Assembly (NCBI RefSeq): GCF_963378085.1
Contig: NZ_OY726395.1
Coordinates: 3,224,001 to 3,288,000, forward strand
Length of the DNA: 64,000 bases
Direction of reading: 5' to 3'
From: Mycolicibacterium sp. MU0050
Lineage (GTDB): Bacteria; Actinomycetota; Actinomycetes; Mycobacteriales; Mycobacteriaceae
Part shown: positions 25,119 through 34,032 of the stretch, piece by piece
How the letters are laid out: each line of letters begins with the position of its first letter
Position numbering within the stretch: the stretch's first letter is position 1
Position numbers and translations under genes: made by a program
The notes under the pieces: generated by a model
The model's input: the letters and a program-made list of their open reading frames with translations, nothing else
Told to the model about the DNA's origin: nothing
Database searches by the model: none

Positions 25119-25955
25119 ATGACCACCCGGCATCGGATCTTGATCGTCGGCGGCGGCACGGCCGGCGTCTCGGTGGCCGCGCGACTGGCCCGCAAGGGCC
25201 ACCGCGACCTCGCGATCATCGAGCCGTCCGCGGAGCACTACTACCAACCACTGTGGACGCTCGTCGGCGGCGGTCACGCCGCCGCCGCGACGACGAAGCG
25301 CCCCATGGCCTCGGTATTGCCGAAGAGCACCACCTGGATCCGCAGCTCGGCGGTACGAGTGGACCCCGACCGCAACATGGTCACCTGCGCGGACGGGACG
25401 GATCACGGGTACGAGGTGCTCGTGGTCTGTCCCGGAATCCAACTGGACTGGCGGCGCACCGAGGGCCTGGAGGAGGCCCTCGGCAAGGGCGGTGTCTCGT
25501 CGAACTACCGCTACGACCTGGCCCCGCGCACGTGGGATTTCATCCGAGAGACCCGGTCCGGCAGTGCCGTGTTCGCCATGCCGTCCGGTCCGATCAAGTG
25601 CGCGGGGGCGCCGCAGAAGATCGCCTACCTGGCGTGTGACTACTGGCGCCGCCAAGGCGTACTCAACGACATCGACGTTCATCTGGTGATCCCCACACCA
25701 CGCTTGTTCGGGATCCCCGCGATTGCCGACAGCCTCGACGGGGTGGCAGCCGACTACGGCATCACCGTGCACACCGAGGCCGAGGTGACCGCCGTTGACT
25801 CCGCCTCCCGCAAGATCGCGGTCGGCAGTGTCAACGGTTCCGGCGGCACCGACATGCTGTCCTACGACATGCTGCACGCGACACCGCACCAAGTCGGCGC
25901 CGGACTGCCCTGGCACCGGTTGCCGGCCCCACCAAGCATTCGTATAGTGGATTGA
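25119..25955 (+). CDS. Sulfide:quinone oxidoreductase-like protein, C-terminally truncated
   Basis: 278 residues; ATG 25119 with GAAGGGAACC upstream. It begins with the FAD-binding motif ILIVGGGTAGVSVAARL and keeps YYQPLWTLVGGG and the first redox cysteine region GPIKCAGAPQKIAYLACDYW. Bacterial SQRs of this type run to about 390-430 residues. Here the frame stops soon after MLHATPHQ, so the second flavin-binding motif (ALGD type), the second redox Cys and the membrane/quinone-contacting C-terminus are missing. The final ~20 residues (VGAGLPWHRLPAPPSIRIVD) do not resemble SQR. Probably inactive as an SQR. It sits 38 bp after the CstB-like gene and ends inside the ArsR operator. Confidence 0.8.
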   Translation: MTTRHRILIVGGGTAGVSVAARLARKGHRDLAIIEPSAEHYYQPLWTLVGGGHAAAATTKRPMASVLPKSTTWIRSSAVRVDPDRNMVTCADGTDHGYEVLVVCPGIQLDWRRTEGLEEALGKGGVSSNYRYDLAPRTWDFIRETRSGSAVFAMPSGPIKCAGAPQKIAYLACDYWRRQGVLNDIDVHLVIPTPRLFGIPAIADSLDGVAADYGITVHTEAEVTAVDSASRKIAVGSVNGSGGTDMLSYDMLHATPHQVGAGLPWHRLPAPPSIRIVD

Positions 25956-25972
25956 TAATTCCGTCAATCCAT
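25949..25972. promoter_or_regulatory. ArsR operator candidate overlapping the SQR stop codon
   Basis: TGGATTGA-N8-TCAATCCA, a perfect 8-bp inverted repeat ending 18 bp before the ArsR start. Its AT-rich, 12-2-12-like form suits an ArsR/SmtB dimer and suggests autoregulation of arsR-sulP. The left arm contains the TGA stop of the truncated SQR gene. Confidence 0.65.
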
Positions 25973-25990
25973 AAAATGAAAGAATCGCGG

Positions 25991-26356
25991 ATGCCGTTCG
26001 AGTCCGACAAGCCGCTCTACGAGATCAAGGCGAACCTGTTCAAAGCGCTGGCCCACCCGGCCCGCATACGAGTGCTCGAGATCCTCTCGGCGGCGGCCGA
26101 GCCCACCCCGGTCAGCGAGATCCTCGCCGAGACCGGGATGGAGGCCACGCTGCTCTCGCAACACCTGGCGGTGCTCAAGCGCCACCAGGTGGTCACGGCC
26201 GAACGCGTCGGCAACGCCGTCTTCTACCGGTTGGCGCACCCGAAGGTCGCCGCGTTGCTGTCGATCTCCCGGACCTTCCTCGCCGACTCCCTGTCGACGG
26301 CCGGTAAGCACCTGGAGGCCCTGCGGGCCCTGCCCCCCATCAAGGGCCCGCGGTGA
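25991..26356 (+). CDS. ArsR/SmtB-family transcriptional regulator
   Basis: 121 residues from the ATG at 25991; ATGs at 25976 and 25952 would add 5 or 13 residues and lie in or next to the operator. Winged HTH: LFKALAHPARIRVLEILS, VSEILAETGMEATLLSQHLAVLKRHQVV and the wing ERVGNAVFYRL. It has no cysteines, so it is neither a thiol-based arsenic sensor nor an SqrR-type persulfide sensor. The signal is unknown. Its stop overlaps the SulP start by 4 bp, so the two are coupled and the regulator likely controls the transporter. Confidence 0.88.
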   Translation: MPFESDKPLYEIKANLFKALAHPARIRVLEILSAAAEPTPVSEILAETGMEATLLSQHLAVLKRHQVVTAERVGNAVFYRLAHPKVAALLSISRTFLADSLSTAGKHLEALRALPPIKGPR

Positions 26357-27984
26357 CGTCGGCCCTGGCCCGCCTACTGCCGCACCGCACCGACTACGCC
26401 GAACTCCCCCGCTCCTGGCGGCAGGACATCGTCGCCGGCATCACCGTGGGCGTGGTCGCTCTGCCGCTGGCGCTCGCGTTCGGCATCAGCTCCGGAGTCG
26501 GTGCCGCCGCCGGACTGGTCACCGCGGTCGTCGCCGGTCTGGTGGCCGCGGTCTTCGGCGGATCGCACGTGCAGGTCTCCGGCCCCACGGGCGCGATGGC
26601 CGTCGTCCTCGCCCCCATCGTCGCGGTCTATGGACTGGGCAGCATCGCCCTGGTCACGGTGCTCGCCGGAATCATCGTGCTGGCCGCCGGCATCACCCGA
26701 CTGGGCCGCGCCGTCACCTTCATCCCGTGGCCCGTGATCGAAGGTTTCACCCTGGGCATCGCCATCATCATCTTCCTGCAGCAGGTCCCCGCCGCCGTCG
26801 GCCAGCCGACCCCCGGGGGCAAGACCGCCCTATTCGCAGCCTGGGACGTCCTCACGGCGGTCGAATGGAGCACGGCGGCACCGCCTCTGGCGGTGGTCGC
26901 GTTCGCCGCGGCTTTGATGATCGGGCTGCCCCGGCTGCATCGTTCAATCCCGGAGTCGTTGAGCGCGGTCGTCGCCGCGACGCTGCTGGTCATCGCTCTC
27001 GACCTCCAGGTCGCTCGCATCGGCGAGCTGCCCAATCATCTCCCCGCGCCGATCCTGCCCCACGCCGACCTGGGCGCGCTGCGGGCCCTGCTGGGCGCGG
27101 CGCTGGCCATCGCCGCGCTCGCGGCCATCGAATCGCTGCTTTCGGCGCGCGTCGCGGCGGCCATGGCACCGACCGGACCGTATGACCCCGACCGTGAACT
27201 GGTCGGACAGGGCCTCGCCTCGGTGGCCTCGGGGATGTTCGGCGGCATGCCGGCCACCGGCGCGATCGCCCGCACCGCGGTCAATGTGCGCTCCGGGGCC
27301 CGCACCCGCGTCGCGGCCATCGTGCACTCGTTGTTGTTGCTCGGGGTGGTGTACCTGGCCACCGGGCCGGTCTCGACCATCCCGTTGGCGGCGCTGTCGG
27401 CGGTCCTGATGGTCACGGCGTTCCGGATGATCTCGCGCGCCACGATCCTCACCATCCTGCGCTCGACACGCTCGGATGCCCTGACCTTCGTGCTGACGGC
27501 GGCGATCACGGTGTGCTTCGACCTCATCGAAGCCGTGCAGATCGGCATCCTGGTCGCCGCGTTCTTCGCGCTGCGCTCGGTGGCCCGGCGCAGCAGCGTG
27601 ACCCGCGAGAGGCTACCCGGCCCCGCACAGCCCGGGGACGAGCGCATCGCGTTGCTGCGACTCGACGGCGCGATGTTCTTCGGTGCGGCCGAACGCATTT
27701 CGACCAGCATCACCGGTGCCGACCAACCCGAGGTCACGGTGGTCATCATCCGGATGTCGCAACTGGGCATGCTCGATGCCACCGGAGCGCACACCCTGGG
27801 CCGCATCGCCGAGGAACTGGAGTCGCGCGGCATCACCGTCATCATCAAGGGTGTGCAAGCCGAGCACCTGAAGCTGCTGACCAACGTCGGGGTCATCGAT
27901 TCGCTGCGCCACGAGAACCACCTCATCGACTCCCTCGACGACGCGATCGCACACGCCCGCAGTCACGCCGCGTCGTCGGATTGA
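26353..27984 (+). CDS. SulP-family anion transporter with STAS domain
   Basis: 543 residues from GTG 26353. The N-terminal ~415 residues are a polytopic SulP membrane domain (WRQDIVAGITVGVVALPLALAFGI; SGPTGAMAVVLAPIV; SGMFGGMPATGAIARTAVNV). The C-terminal ~110 residues form a STAS domain (IALLRLDGAMFFGAAERI, VVIIRMSQLGMLDATGAHTL). SulP proteins carry sulfate, bicarbonate or dicarboxylates; the substrate cannot be read from sequence. Its position between sulfur-oxidation genes and Calvin-cycle genes allows either sulfate or bicarbonate. Confidence 0.9.
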   Translation: MTSALARLLPHRTDYAELPRSWRQDIVAGITVGVVALPLALAFGISSGVGAAAGLVTAVVAGLVAAVFGGSHVQVSGPTGAMAVVLAPIVAVYGLGSIALVTVLAGIIVLAAGITRLGRAVTFIPWPVIEGFTLGIAIIIFLQQVPAAVGQPTPGGKTALFAAWDVLTAVEWSTAAPPLAVVAFAAALMIGLPRLHRSIPESLSAVVAATLLVIALDLQVARIGELPNHLPAPILPHADLGALRALLGAALAIAALAAIESLLSARVAAAMAPTGPYDPDRELVGQGLASVASGMFGGMPATGAIARTAVNVRSGARTRVAAIVHSLLLLGVVYLATGPVSTIPLAALSAVLMVTAFRMISRATILTILRSTRSDALTFVLTAAITVCFDLIEAVQIGILVAAFFALRSVARRSSVTRERLPGPAQPGDERIALLRLDGAMFFGAAERISTSITGADQPEVTVVIIRMSQLGMLDATGAHTLGRIAEELESRGITVIIKGVQAEHLKLLTNVGVIDSLRHENHLIDSLDDAIAHARSHAASSD

Positions 27985-28029
27985 CGTCGCGCTCCTCGTC
28001 GGTGAAACCCAGTACGAGCAAAGGGTTTC

Positions 28030-28066
28030 GGGCCGGGGCCTACTTGCTCAGTGGACCCCGGCCCGA
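28030..28066. terminator. Hairpin terminator after sulP
   Basis: CGGGCCGGGG and CCCCGGCCCG form a perfect 10-bp stem with a 17-nt loop, 45 bp beyond the sulP stop and 60 bp beyond the end of the convergent usfY-like gene. It probably works in both directions. No U-run. Confidence 0.75.
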
Positions 28067-28125
28067 CCGCACCGATGGCAAGCACTTCGCCCACCATCGA
28101 CCAAAGCCTGAGCGGCGCTCAACCG

Positions 28126-28434
28126 TCAATGGATACCGACGCGCGGATGGCCGGGGTGCGCCGACAGCCACCGCGCTTCGATGCGGCGAACCCGGCGCCG
28201 TTCGTAACCGATCCACAGCGCGCCAACGATCGTCGCCCCGACCGCGGTCGGGGCCATCAGGGCGAATCCAGTCGAATGGCCATAGGCCGCTGACGCGACC
28301 GCTCCGATCACCGCGGCCGCCCCCATAACCAGCAGGAACAACCCCGGCCAGAAGTACACGTCGATCATGTGCTCGCCCGCATGCTGATTCGTCGTGCGGA
28401 AGTGATCGGTCGGATCGTGATGTGTGTCGCCCAT
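28126..28434 (-). CDS. UsfY-like small membrane protein
   Basis: 102 residues from the second of two adjacent ATGs (28434), which lies at a better distance from GAGGAGG. It begins MGDTHHDPTDHFRTTNQHAGEHMID, then has two transmembrane segments (about 26-48 and 54-74), followed by a basic end (YERRRVRRIEARW). It resembles UsfY, which in M. tuberculosis lies in the sigF region; function unknown. The upstream receiver gene ends in TGATG with this start, so translation is coupled. Confidence 0.75.
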   Translation of the reverse strand: MGDTHHDPTDHFRTTNQHAGEHMIDVYFWPGLFLLVMGAAAVIGAVASAAYGHSTGFALMAPTAVGATIVGALWIGYERRRVRRIEARWLSAHPGHPRVGIH

Positions 28435-28868
28435 CATGCCTCCTCGAGGGTCAGTACGTGCCTGTCACAATGGCTCGATCCGCTCCGATTCCCATCCCCC
28501 ATCAGGGGGATGGGAGGAGGCGAATCGCGGGCCGCGGACACCGCCGCGGCCAGCGCGAACGGATCAATCGGCCGCGAGAGCACCGCGTCCGCGCCCGACC
28601 AGCGGGCCAGCCAACCGTCACCGGGCCTGCCGGTGAGCACAATGAGCCACGGCAGCGTCGAGAACTCGTCCCGCAGCTGTTTCGCGAGACCGATCCCGCC
28701 CGCTGGGGTGGACTCCCCGTCCAGGATCGCCACCTCGAACACCGCGGCTTCGATGTGCGCCAGCAGCACGGCCTGCGTGCCGACTTCGAGACAATCGGTG
28801 TCGGCACGCAGCCCCTGCCGGATCTCGCGGCGGGTCGCAGCATCGCTGCTGTAGATGAGGACTCGCAT
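28434..28868 (-). CDS. Degenerate response-regulator receiver protein (Rv3143-like)
   Basis: 144 residues from ATG 28868 (MRVLIYSSDAATRREIRQGL). The fold is that of a CheY-like receiver and keeps the phospho-acceptor position (VAILDGESTPAGG) and a Thr in VLTGRPGDGW. The paired acidic residues after beta-1 are reduced to one Asp (SSDA), and the conserved Lys is missing (SRPID instead of KP). A C-terminal extension of ~30 residues follows. No output domain. It matches Rv3143, which is next to nuoA in M. tuberculosis; here it is separated from nuo by the Calvin-cycle genes. Probably a phosphorylation-independent or weakly phosphorylated signalling protein. Confidence 0.8.
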   Translation of the reverse strand: MRVLIYSSDAATRREIRQGLRADTDCLEVGTQAVLLAHIEAAVFEVAILDGESTPAGGIGLAKQLRDEFSTLPWLIVLTGRPGDGWLARWSGADAVLSRPIDPFALAAAVSAARDSPPPIPLMGDGNRSGSSHCDRHVLTLEEA

Positions 28869-28985
28869 GCCCGAGGATGCTAGGCCGGTCCGCTCGCACC
28901 GCACCAGCCATTGCGGGCACTATCCCCTGCCGAGCCACCCGCCGGGGTGATGGTCCATCGGATGCGGTGCCCCAGGCTGGAAACC

Positions 28986-30059
28986 ATGCTCGCTAATCAC
29001 ACGACCCTGGTGCAGTTTCTCATCGAGGAACGTCGCCGACATCCCGGCGCCAGCGGTGACCTCAACGGGTTGATTCTCGATGTCGCGTTGGCGTGCAAGG
29101 CCATCGCCTACCGGCTCGGCCAGGGCGCCGTCGGCGGCGTACTGGGCAGCGCGAACGCGATCAACGTGCAAGGTGAAGTGCAGCACAAGCTCGACGTACT
29201 GGCCAACGACTACTTCCTGCGGGCCACCGAGTGGACCGGCCAGGTCGCCGGCATGGTGTCCGAGGAGCTCGATGAGCCCTACCTGCTGCCGACGCAGTAT
29301 CCGCGCGGGAAGTACCTGTTGGTCTTCGACCCGCTGGACGGCTCCTCCAACATCGATGTCAACGTCTCTGTCGGAAGCATCTTCTCGATCCTGCGCGCAC
29401 CATCACCCGGCGAGGATCCCACCGTCGAGGAGTTCCTCCAACCGGGTTGCGAGCAGGTCTGCGCCGGTTACGCGATCTACGGTCCGGCAACCGTGCTGGT
29501 GCTGACAGTGGGCACCGGTGTGCATGCCTTCACGTTGGACCGCGGCATGGGTGAGTTCGTGCTCACCAGTCCGTCCATCCAGATCCCGCGCACCACCACC
29601 GAATTCGCGATCAACACCTCAAATCGACGGTTCTGGGAGCCCGCGGTCCACCGCTACATCGACGAATGTCTGGCTGGGCGTACCGGTCCGCGGCACAAGG
29701 ATTTCAACATGCGTTGGGTTGCTTCGCTGGTGGCCGAAACACACCGGATCATGACCCGCGGCGGGGTCTTCCTGTATCCGCGGGACTCCAAGGACCCCAG
29801 CAAGCCCGGCCGCCTGCGACTGCTCTACGAGGCGAACCCCATCTCGTTGCTCATCGAGCAGGCCGGCGGCATCGCCAGCACCGGGCGTTCCCGACTGCTC
29901 GACGTTGTACCCACGCAGATCCACCAGCGGGTGCCGCTGGTCTTCGGTGCCGCCGAAGAAGTGCTCAAGATCGAGGAGTACCACAGAGAGAAGAACGACC
30001 TTCCACCCTCGTCGCCGCTGTACGGCGAGCGAGGACTGTTCCGCGCTGCCCTGCAATGA
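28986..30059 (+). CDS. cbbF: Class I fructose-1,6-bisphosphatase
   Basis: 357 residues from ATG 28986 (MLANHTTLVQFLIEERR); ATGs a few codons upstream are possible. It hydrolyses fructose-1,6-bisphosphate, and in Calvin-cycle organisms often also sedoheptulose-1,7-bisphosphate. The signature FDPLDGSSNIDVNVSVGSIF is near residue 120. Other family segments are GYAIYGPATVLVLTVG and LLYEANPISLLIEQAGG near the active site. Mycobacterial gluconeogenesis relies on the unrelated GlpX enzyme, so a class I enzyme directly before prk indicates a dedicated CO2-fixation role. It is divergent from the receiver gene by 117 bp. Confidence 0.93.
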   Translation: MLANHTTLVQFLIEERRRHPGASGDLNGLILDVALACKAIAYRLGQGAVGGVLGSANAINVQGEVQHKLDVLANDYFLRATEWTGQVAGMVSEELDEPYLLPTQYPRGKYLLVFDPLDGSSNIDVNVSVGSIFSILRAPSPGEDPTVEEFLQPGCEQVCAGYAIYGPATVLVLTVGTGVHAFTLDRGMGEFVLTSPSIQIPRTTTEFAINTSNRRFWEPAVHRYIDECLAGRTGPRHKDFNMRWVASLVAETHRIMTRGGVFLYPRDSKDPSKPGRLRLLYEANPISLLIEQAGGIASTGRSRLLDVVPTQIHQRVPLVFGAAEEVLKIEEYHREKNDLPPSSPLYGERGLFRAALQ

Positions 30060-30085
30060 CTTTTGGATCCGAGTCGAGGTAAACC

Positions 30086-30970
30086 ATGTCACGTCTGCAC
30101 CCCATCATCTCCATCACCGGATCCTCGGGAGCCGGAACCACCTCGGTGATGCGAACCTTCGAACAGATCTTCCGGCGCGAAGAAATCAACGTGGTGTACG
30201 TCGAGGGTGACAGCTTCCACCGCTACGATCGCGCCGGGATGAAGGCCGCGATTGCCCAAGCGGCCGAGCAAGGTAACAACGCGTTCAGTCATTTCGGCCC
30301 CGACGGTAACCTCTTCGAGGAACTGCAGGGACTGTTCCAGTCCTACGGTGACACCGGCAGCGGGAAGGTGCGCAAGTATCTGCACGACGAGGACGAGGCC
30401 GCAGCCTACGACCAGCCGCCCGGAACGTTCACCCCGTGGGAGGCCATCCCGGACGGCTCCGACATGCTGTTCTACGAGGGTTTGCACGGCGCGATCGTCA
30501 CCGACGAGGTCGACGTGGCCCGCTACGCCGATCTGCGTATCGGGGTGGTTCCGGTGATCAACCTGGAGTGGATTCAGAAACTGCACCGCGACAGGGCTTC
30601 CCGCGGATACACCTCCGAGGCGGTCGCCGATACGATATTGCGCAGGATGCCCGATTACGTGAACTACATGTGCACCCAGTTCTCGCATACCGACGTCAAC
30701 TTTCAGCGGGTTCCGGTAGTGGACACCTCAAACCCGTTCATCGCCAGGGCGATCCCCACCGCGGACGAGTCGATGCTGATCATCCGATTCCGCGATCCGC
30801 ACGGCATCGACTTTCCCTATCTGCTGTCGATGCTGCACGGCTCGTTCATGTCTCGGCCCAATACCATTGTGTGCCCGGGCGGCAAGATGGATCTGGCCAT
30901 GCAGCTGATCTTCACGCCGATGGTCCTCAGGCTGCTCGAGCGGCGTAAAGCTGCGCTGGCCGAGGGATAG
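30086..30970 (+). CDS. prk: Phosphoribulokinase
   Basis: 294 residues; ATG 30086 with GAGGTAAACC upstream. It phosphorylates ribulose-5-phosphate to ribulose-1,5-bisphosphate for RuBisCO. The P-loop is ITGSSGAGTTSVMRTFEQIF (residues about 10-29). VEGDSFHRYDRAGMK, HFGPDGNLFEEL and MLFYEGLHGA are typical of the short bacterial PRK class. It is 26 bp after cbbF. There is no biosynthetic use for this enzyme outside the Calvin cycle in most bacteria, so it is strong evidence for autotrophic potential. The stop is 15 bp from the convergent nuoN stop. Confidence 0.95.
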   Translation: MSRLHPIISITGSSGAGTTSVMRTFEQIFRREEINVVYVEGDSFHRYDRAGMKAAIAQAAEQGNNAFSHFGPDGNLFEELQGLFQSYGDTGSGKVRKYLHDEDEAAAYDQPPGTFTPWEAIPDGSDMLFYEGLHGAIVTDEVDVARYADLRIGVVPVINLEWIQKLHRDRASRGYTSEAVADTILRRMPDYVNYMCTQFSHTDVNFQRVPVVDTSNPFIARAIPTADESMLIIRFRDPHGIDFPYLLSMLHGSFMSRPNTIVCPGGKMDLAMQLIFTPMVLRLLERRKAALAEG

Positions 30971-30981
30971 ATTCGAGGCCG

Positions 30982-31013
30982 GGGCTCAGCCGGCGAAAGC
31001 ACCGGCTGAGCCC
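30982..31013. terminator. Bidirectional hairpin between prk and nuoN
   Basis: GGGCTCAGCCGG and CCGGCTGAGCCC form a perfect 12-bp stem with an 8-nt loop. It starts 11 bp after the prk stop and contains the nuoN stop codon and last codons. It is well placed to terminate both converging operons. Confidence 0.75.
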
Positions 31014-32518
31014 ACCAGGCCCAGCAGCGGCTGCGGCAGTACACCCATCAGCACGGTCAGCGCCACCGCCGCCCCGACCGCGATCGACACCGGCGGGCTG
31101 CCCACGATGAACACCCGCGCGTCGGCCGGCGGTTCAGCGAAGAACATCACCCGGATCACCCGCAGGTAGACGAATGCCGCGATAGCACTCGCCAGCACTC
31201 CAACCACGACCAGTGCCATTGCGCCACCTTCCGCCGCCGCACTGAACACCGCCACCTTGCTGATGAATCCACTCGTCAGCGGAATCCCGGTGAAGGCCAG
31301 CAGGCACACCGTGAATGCCCACGCCAGCGCGGGGGATCGGCGTGCCAGCCCACTCCATCTCCGGATGTCGTTGTCCTCGACTCCGTCGAGATTGCGGACC
31401 AGTTCGACGAGCGCGAATGCGGCTATCGCGGCGATCCCGTAGACCAACAGGTAGAACATGACGGCTGCCACCCCCCTGTCGTTGGCCGCCACAATGCCCA
31501 TCAACAAGAACCCGGCCTGCGCCACCGCCGAATAGCCCAGCAATCGCTTGACATCATTCTGTCCGATCGCCATCAACGCGCCACCCACCATGGTCAGCAC
31601 CACGATCACCGACAATGCGGCCCGCCATTCGGCAAGCAGATCGGGTAACGCCACGTAGAACAACCGCAGCATGGCACCGAAGGCCGCCACCTTGGTGGCC
31701 GCGGCCATGAACCCGGTGATGGGCGTGGGCGCGCCCTGGTAGACGTCGGGGACCCAGGAGTGGAACGGCACGGCACCTACCTTGAACAGCAGGCCGACCG
31801 ACACCAGCCCCATCCCGATCACCGCCAGCGTGCCGTCACCGTTGTCCGCGATGGCTGTCGCGATCCCACGGAGTGTCAGGGTGCCGCTGTACCCGTACAG
31901 CAGCGCCACCCCGTAGAGGAACAGCGCCGACGAAAAGGCGCCCAACAGAAAATATTTCAACGCCGCCTCCTGCGACAGCACCCGGCGGTGACGGGCGAGG
32001 CCGCACAACACATACAGCGGGAGGGACAGTACCTCCAGGGCGATGAACATGGTCAGCAGGTCGGCTGCCGCGGGCATCAGCAACATGCCGCCGACAGCGA
32101 ACATCAGCAGTGGGAACACCTCGGTCTGGATCGCGCCGACCCGGATCGCCGTTCGTTCCTCGGCACCGCCGGGCACCGAGGAAGCCTGGGCGGTGATCGT
32201 CATCGAACTCCGACTGCCCAGCACCACCATGGTGAACAGCGCCATGATCAAGATGGCGGCCTGCAGGAAGAGCGTGGGCCCGTCGATCGCGACGGCACCC
32301 ATGACGGCAAGCTGGCTGGTGCCCGCCAGCGTGACGACGGCCAGCAATGCTGCGAGCAGCGCCGTGTACGCCAGTGCCAGCTGAGCACGGACCCGCCGAG
32401 CACGCGGTACGAACCCTTCTATCAGCACGCCCGCGACGGCTGCACCGAACACCACCAAAAGCGGTAGCACAGCCCGGTATTCGACCGAAGGCGTGGTAAG
32501 TGCGGCGAGTGTGGTCAT
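30986..32518 (-). CDS. nuoN: NADH-quinone oxidoreductase subunit N
   Basis: 510 residues from ATG 32518. Antiporter-like proton-pumping membrane subunit of complex I with about 14 hydrophobic segments. Landmarks: LEVLSLPLYVLCG with the conserved Glu, LLFKVGAVPFHSWVPDVYQGAPTPITGFMA with the channel Lys/His, and GYSAVAQAGFLLMG. Last gene of the operon; its ATG overlaps the nuoM stop by 4 bp. Confidence 0.95.
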   Translation of the reverse strand: MTTLAALTTPSVEYRAVLPLLVVFGAAVAGVLIEGFVPRARRVRAQLALAYTALLAALLAVVTLAGTSQLAVMGAVAIDGPTLFLQAAILIMALFTMVVLGSRSSMTITAQASSVPGGAEERTAIRVGAIQTEVFPLLMFAVGGMLLMPAAADLLTMFIALEVLSLPLYVLCGLARHRRVLSQEAALKYFLLGAFSSALFLYGVALLYGYSGTLTLRGIATAIADNGDGTLAVIGMGLVSVGLLFKVGAVPFHSWVPDVYQGAPTPITGFMAAATKVAAFGAMLRLFYVALPDLLAEWRAALSVIVVLTMVGGALMAIGQNDVKRLLGYSAVAQAGFLLMGIVAANDRGVAAVMFYLLVYGIAAIAAFALVELVRNLDGVEDNDIRRWSGLARRSPALAWAFTVCLLAFTGIPLTSGFISKVAVFSAAAEGGAMALVVVGVLASAIAAFVYLRVIRVMFFAEPPADARVFIVGSPPVSIAVGAAVALTVLMGVLPQPLLGLVGSAGAFAG

Positions 32519-34032
32519 GGCGCGGGTCCTCTCGCTGTGGCGGGCGCGGGGTCGCTGACCCCGATGGTGGTCAGGGTGTGTGCAACCGCCGGGTTGATCA
32601 CGTCGAGCGCGGGTTTGGGATGCACCCCGAGCACCAACAGCAGGGCGATCAGCGGTGCCACCACCGCGAGTTCCCTGGGCAATAGATCGCGTAGCCGGTG
32701 GTTGCCGTCGGTGACCGGTCCGGTCATCATCCGCTGGTACAGCCATAGGATGTAGATCGCGGACAGCACCAGTGCCGCCGAGGCGATGACGGCGGCTACC
32801 GGGTACCGGGTAAAGCTGCCGATGAGCACCAGGATTTCGCTGATGAACGGAGCGAGGCCCGGTAGCGCGAGAGCGCTGAGGCCCGCGACCAGGAAGGTAC
32901 CGGCCAGTAGCGGGGCGACTTGTTGTACGCCGCCGTAGTCGGCGATGAGCCGAGAACCCCTGCGCGATACCAGGAATCCGGCGATCAGGAACAGTGCTGC
33001 GGTCGATATGCCGTGGTTGACCATGTACAGTGTCGCGCCGGATTGGCCCTGGCTGGTCATCACGAAGATGCCCAGGATGATGAAGCCGAAGTGCGAGATG
33101 GAGGCATAGGCAATGAGTCGCATGACGTCGGTCTGCCCGACGGCCAGTATCGCCCCGTACACGATTCCGATCACCGCCAGCGTGATCACCGCCGGACTCA
33201 GCAGGACGGCCGAGTCGGGGAACAGTTGCAGGCAGTAGCGCAGCATGCCGAAGGTGCCGACCTTGTCGACGACCGCCATCATCAGCACAGCGGTAACCGG
33301 GGTGGCCTCGGTGGCTACACCGGGCAGCCAGGTGTGGAAGGGCCACAGCGGGGCTTTGACCGCGAAGGCGAACAGAAAGCCCAGGAACATCGCGTGCATG
33401 ACGGCGGGGTTGAGGTTCAACTGGCCGGACGATACCGCGCCGACAATGGTGCGGAAATCGAAGGTCCCGGCTGTTACGTACACTCCGATCACGGCGACCA
33501 ACATGACCACTCCGCCAAACAGGCTGTACAACAAGAACTTCAGTGCCGCCCGTCCCGCATCCGGTCCCCCGTAGCGACCGATGAGGAAGTACATCGGGAT
33601 CAGCATCGCCTCGAATATCACGTAGAACAGCAGCACATCCAACGCGATGAAACTCAGCAACACCATCGATTCGACCACCAGCAGCAGTGCGAAGTAGGTT
33701 TTGGGGCGACGGGTGTCGTGCCACCCCGCCAGCAGGAGAAGCGGCGTCAGCACTGCGGTCAGCACAACGAGTACCATCGCGATGCCGTCCACGCCCAGTG
33801 TGTAACCGGCCCCGAAGAACGGAATCCACGGCAACTCCTCGACCAATTGGTACTGCCCGCCTGCGCGATCGAACCGAACCGCAACCGCGACTGCGAGCCC
33901 CAGCACCAGAAGTGCCGTCAGCACGGCGGTGCCCTTGATCCAGTCGGGCCTCTTCGACGGGAGGGCTACCACCACCAACGCCCCGACCAGGGGTGCCAAC
34001 CACAGCACGCTCAACACGGGTAGCTGATTCAT
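32515..34032 (-). CDS. nuoM: NADH-quinone oxidoreductase subunit M
   Basis: 505 residues. Antiporter-like membrane subunit. [21 protein letters not shown] (conserved channel Glu), [31 protein letters not shown] and [13 protein letters not shown] are the family markers. It overlaps both nuoL and nuoN by 4 bp, indicating translational coupling. Confidence 0.95.
   Translation of the reverse strand: MNQLPVLSVLWLAPLVGALVVVALPSKRPDWIKGTAVLTALLVLGLAVAVAVRFDRAGGQYQLVEELPWIPFFGAGYTLGVDGIAMVLVVLTAVLTPLLLLAGWHDTRRPKTYFALLLVVESMVLLSFIALDVLLFYVIFEAMLIPMYFLIGRYGGPDAGRAALKFLLYSLFGGVVMLVAVIGVYVTAGTFDFRTIVGAVSSGQLNLNPAVMHAMFLGFLFAFAVKAPLWPFHTWLPGVATEATPVTAVLMMAVVDKVGTFGMLRYCLQLFPDSAVLLSPAVITLAVIGIVYGAILAVGQTDVMRLIAYASISHFGFIILGIFVMTSQGQSGATLYMVNHGISTAALFLIAGFLVSRRGSRLIADYGGVQQVAPLLAGTFLVAGLSALALPGLAPFISEILVLIGSFTRYPVAAVIASAALVLSAIYILWLYQRMMTGPVTDGNHRLRDLLPRELAVVAPLIALLLVLGVHPKPALDVINPAVAHTLTTIGVSDPAPATARGPAP

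Noticed and set aside
28051..28293. A short plus-strand frame between sulP and cbbF.
   Set aside because: It lies over the terminator and opposite the usfY-like gene; no ribosome-binding site and no similarity visible.
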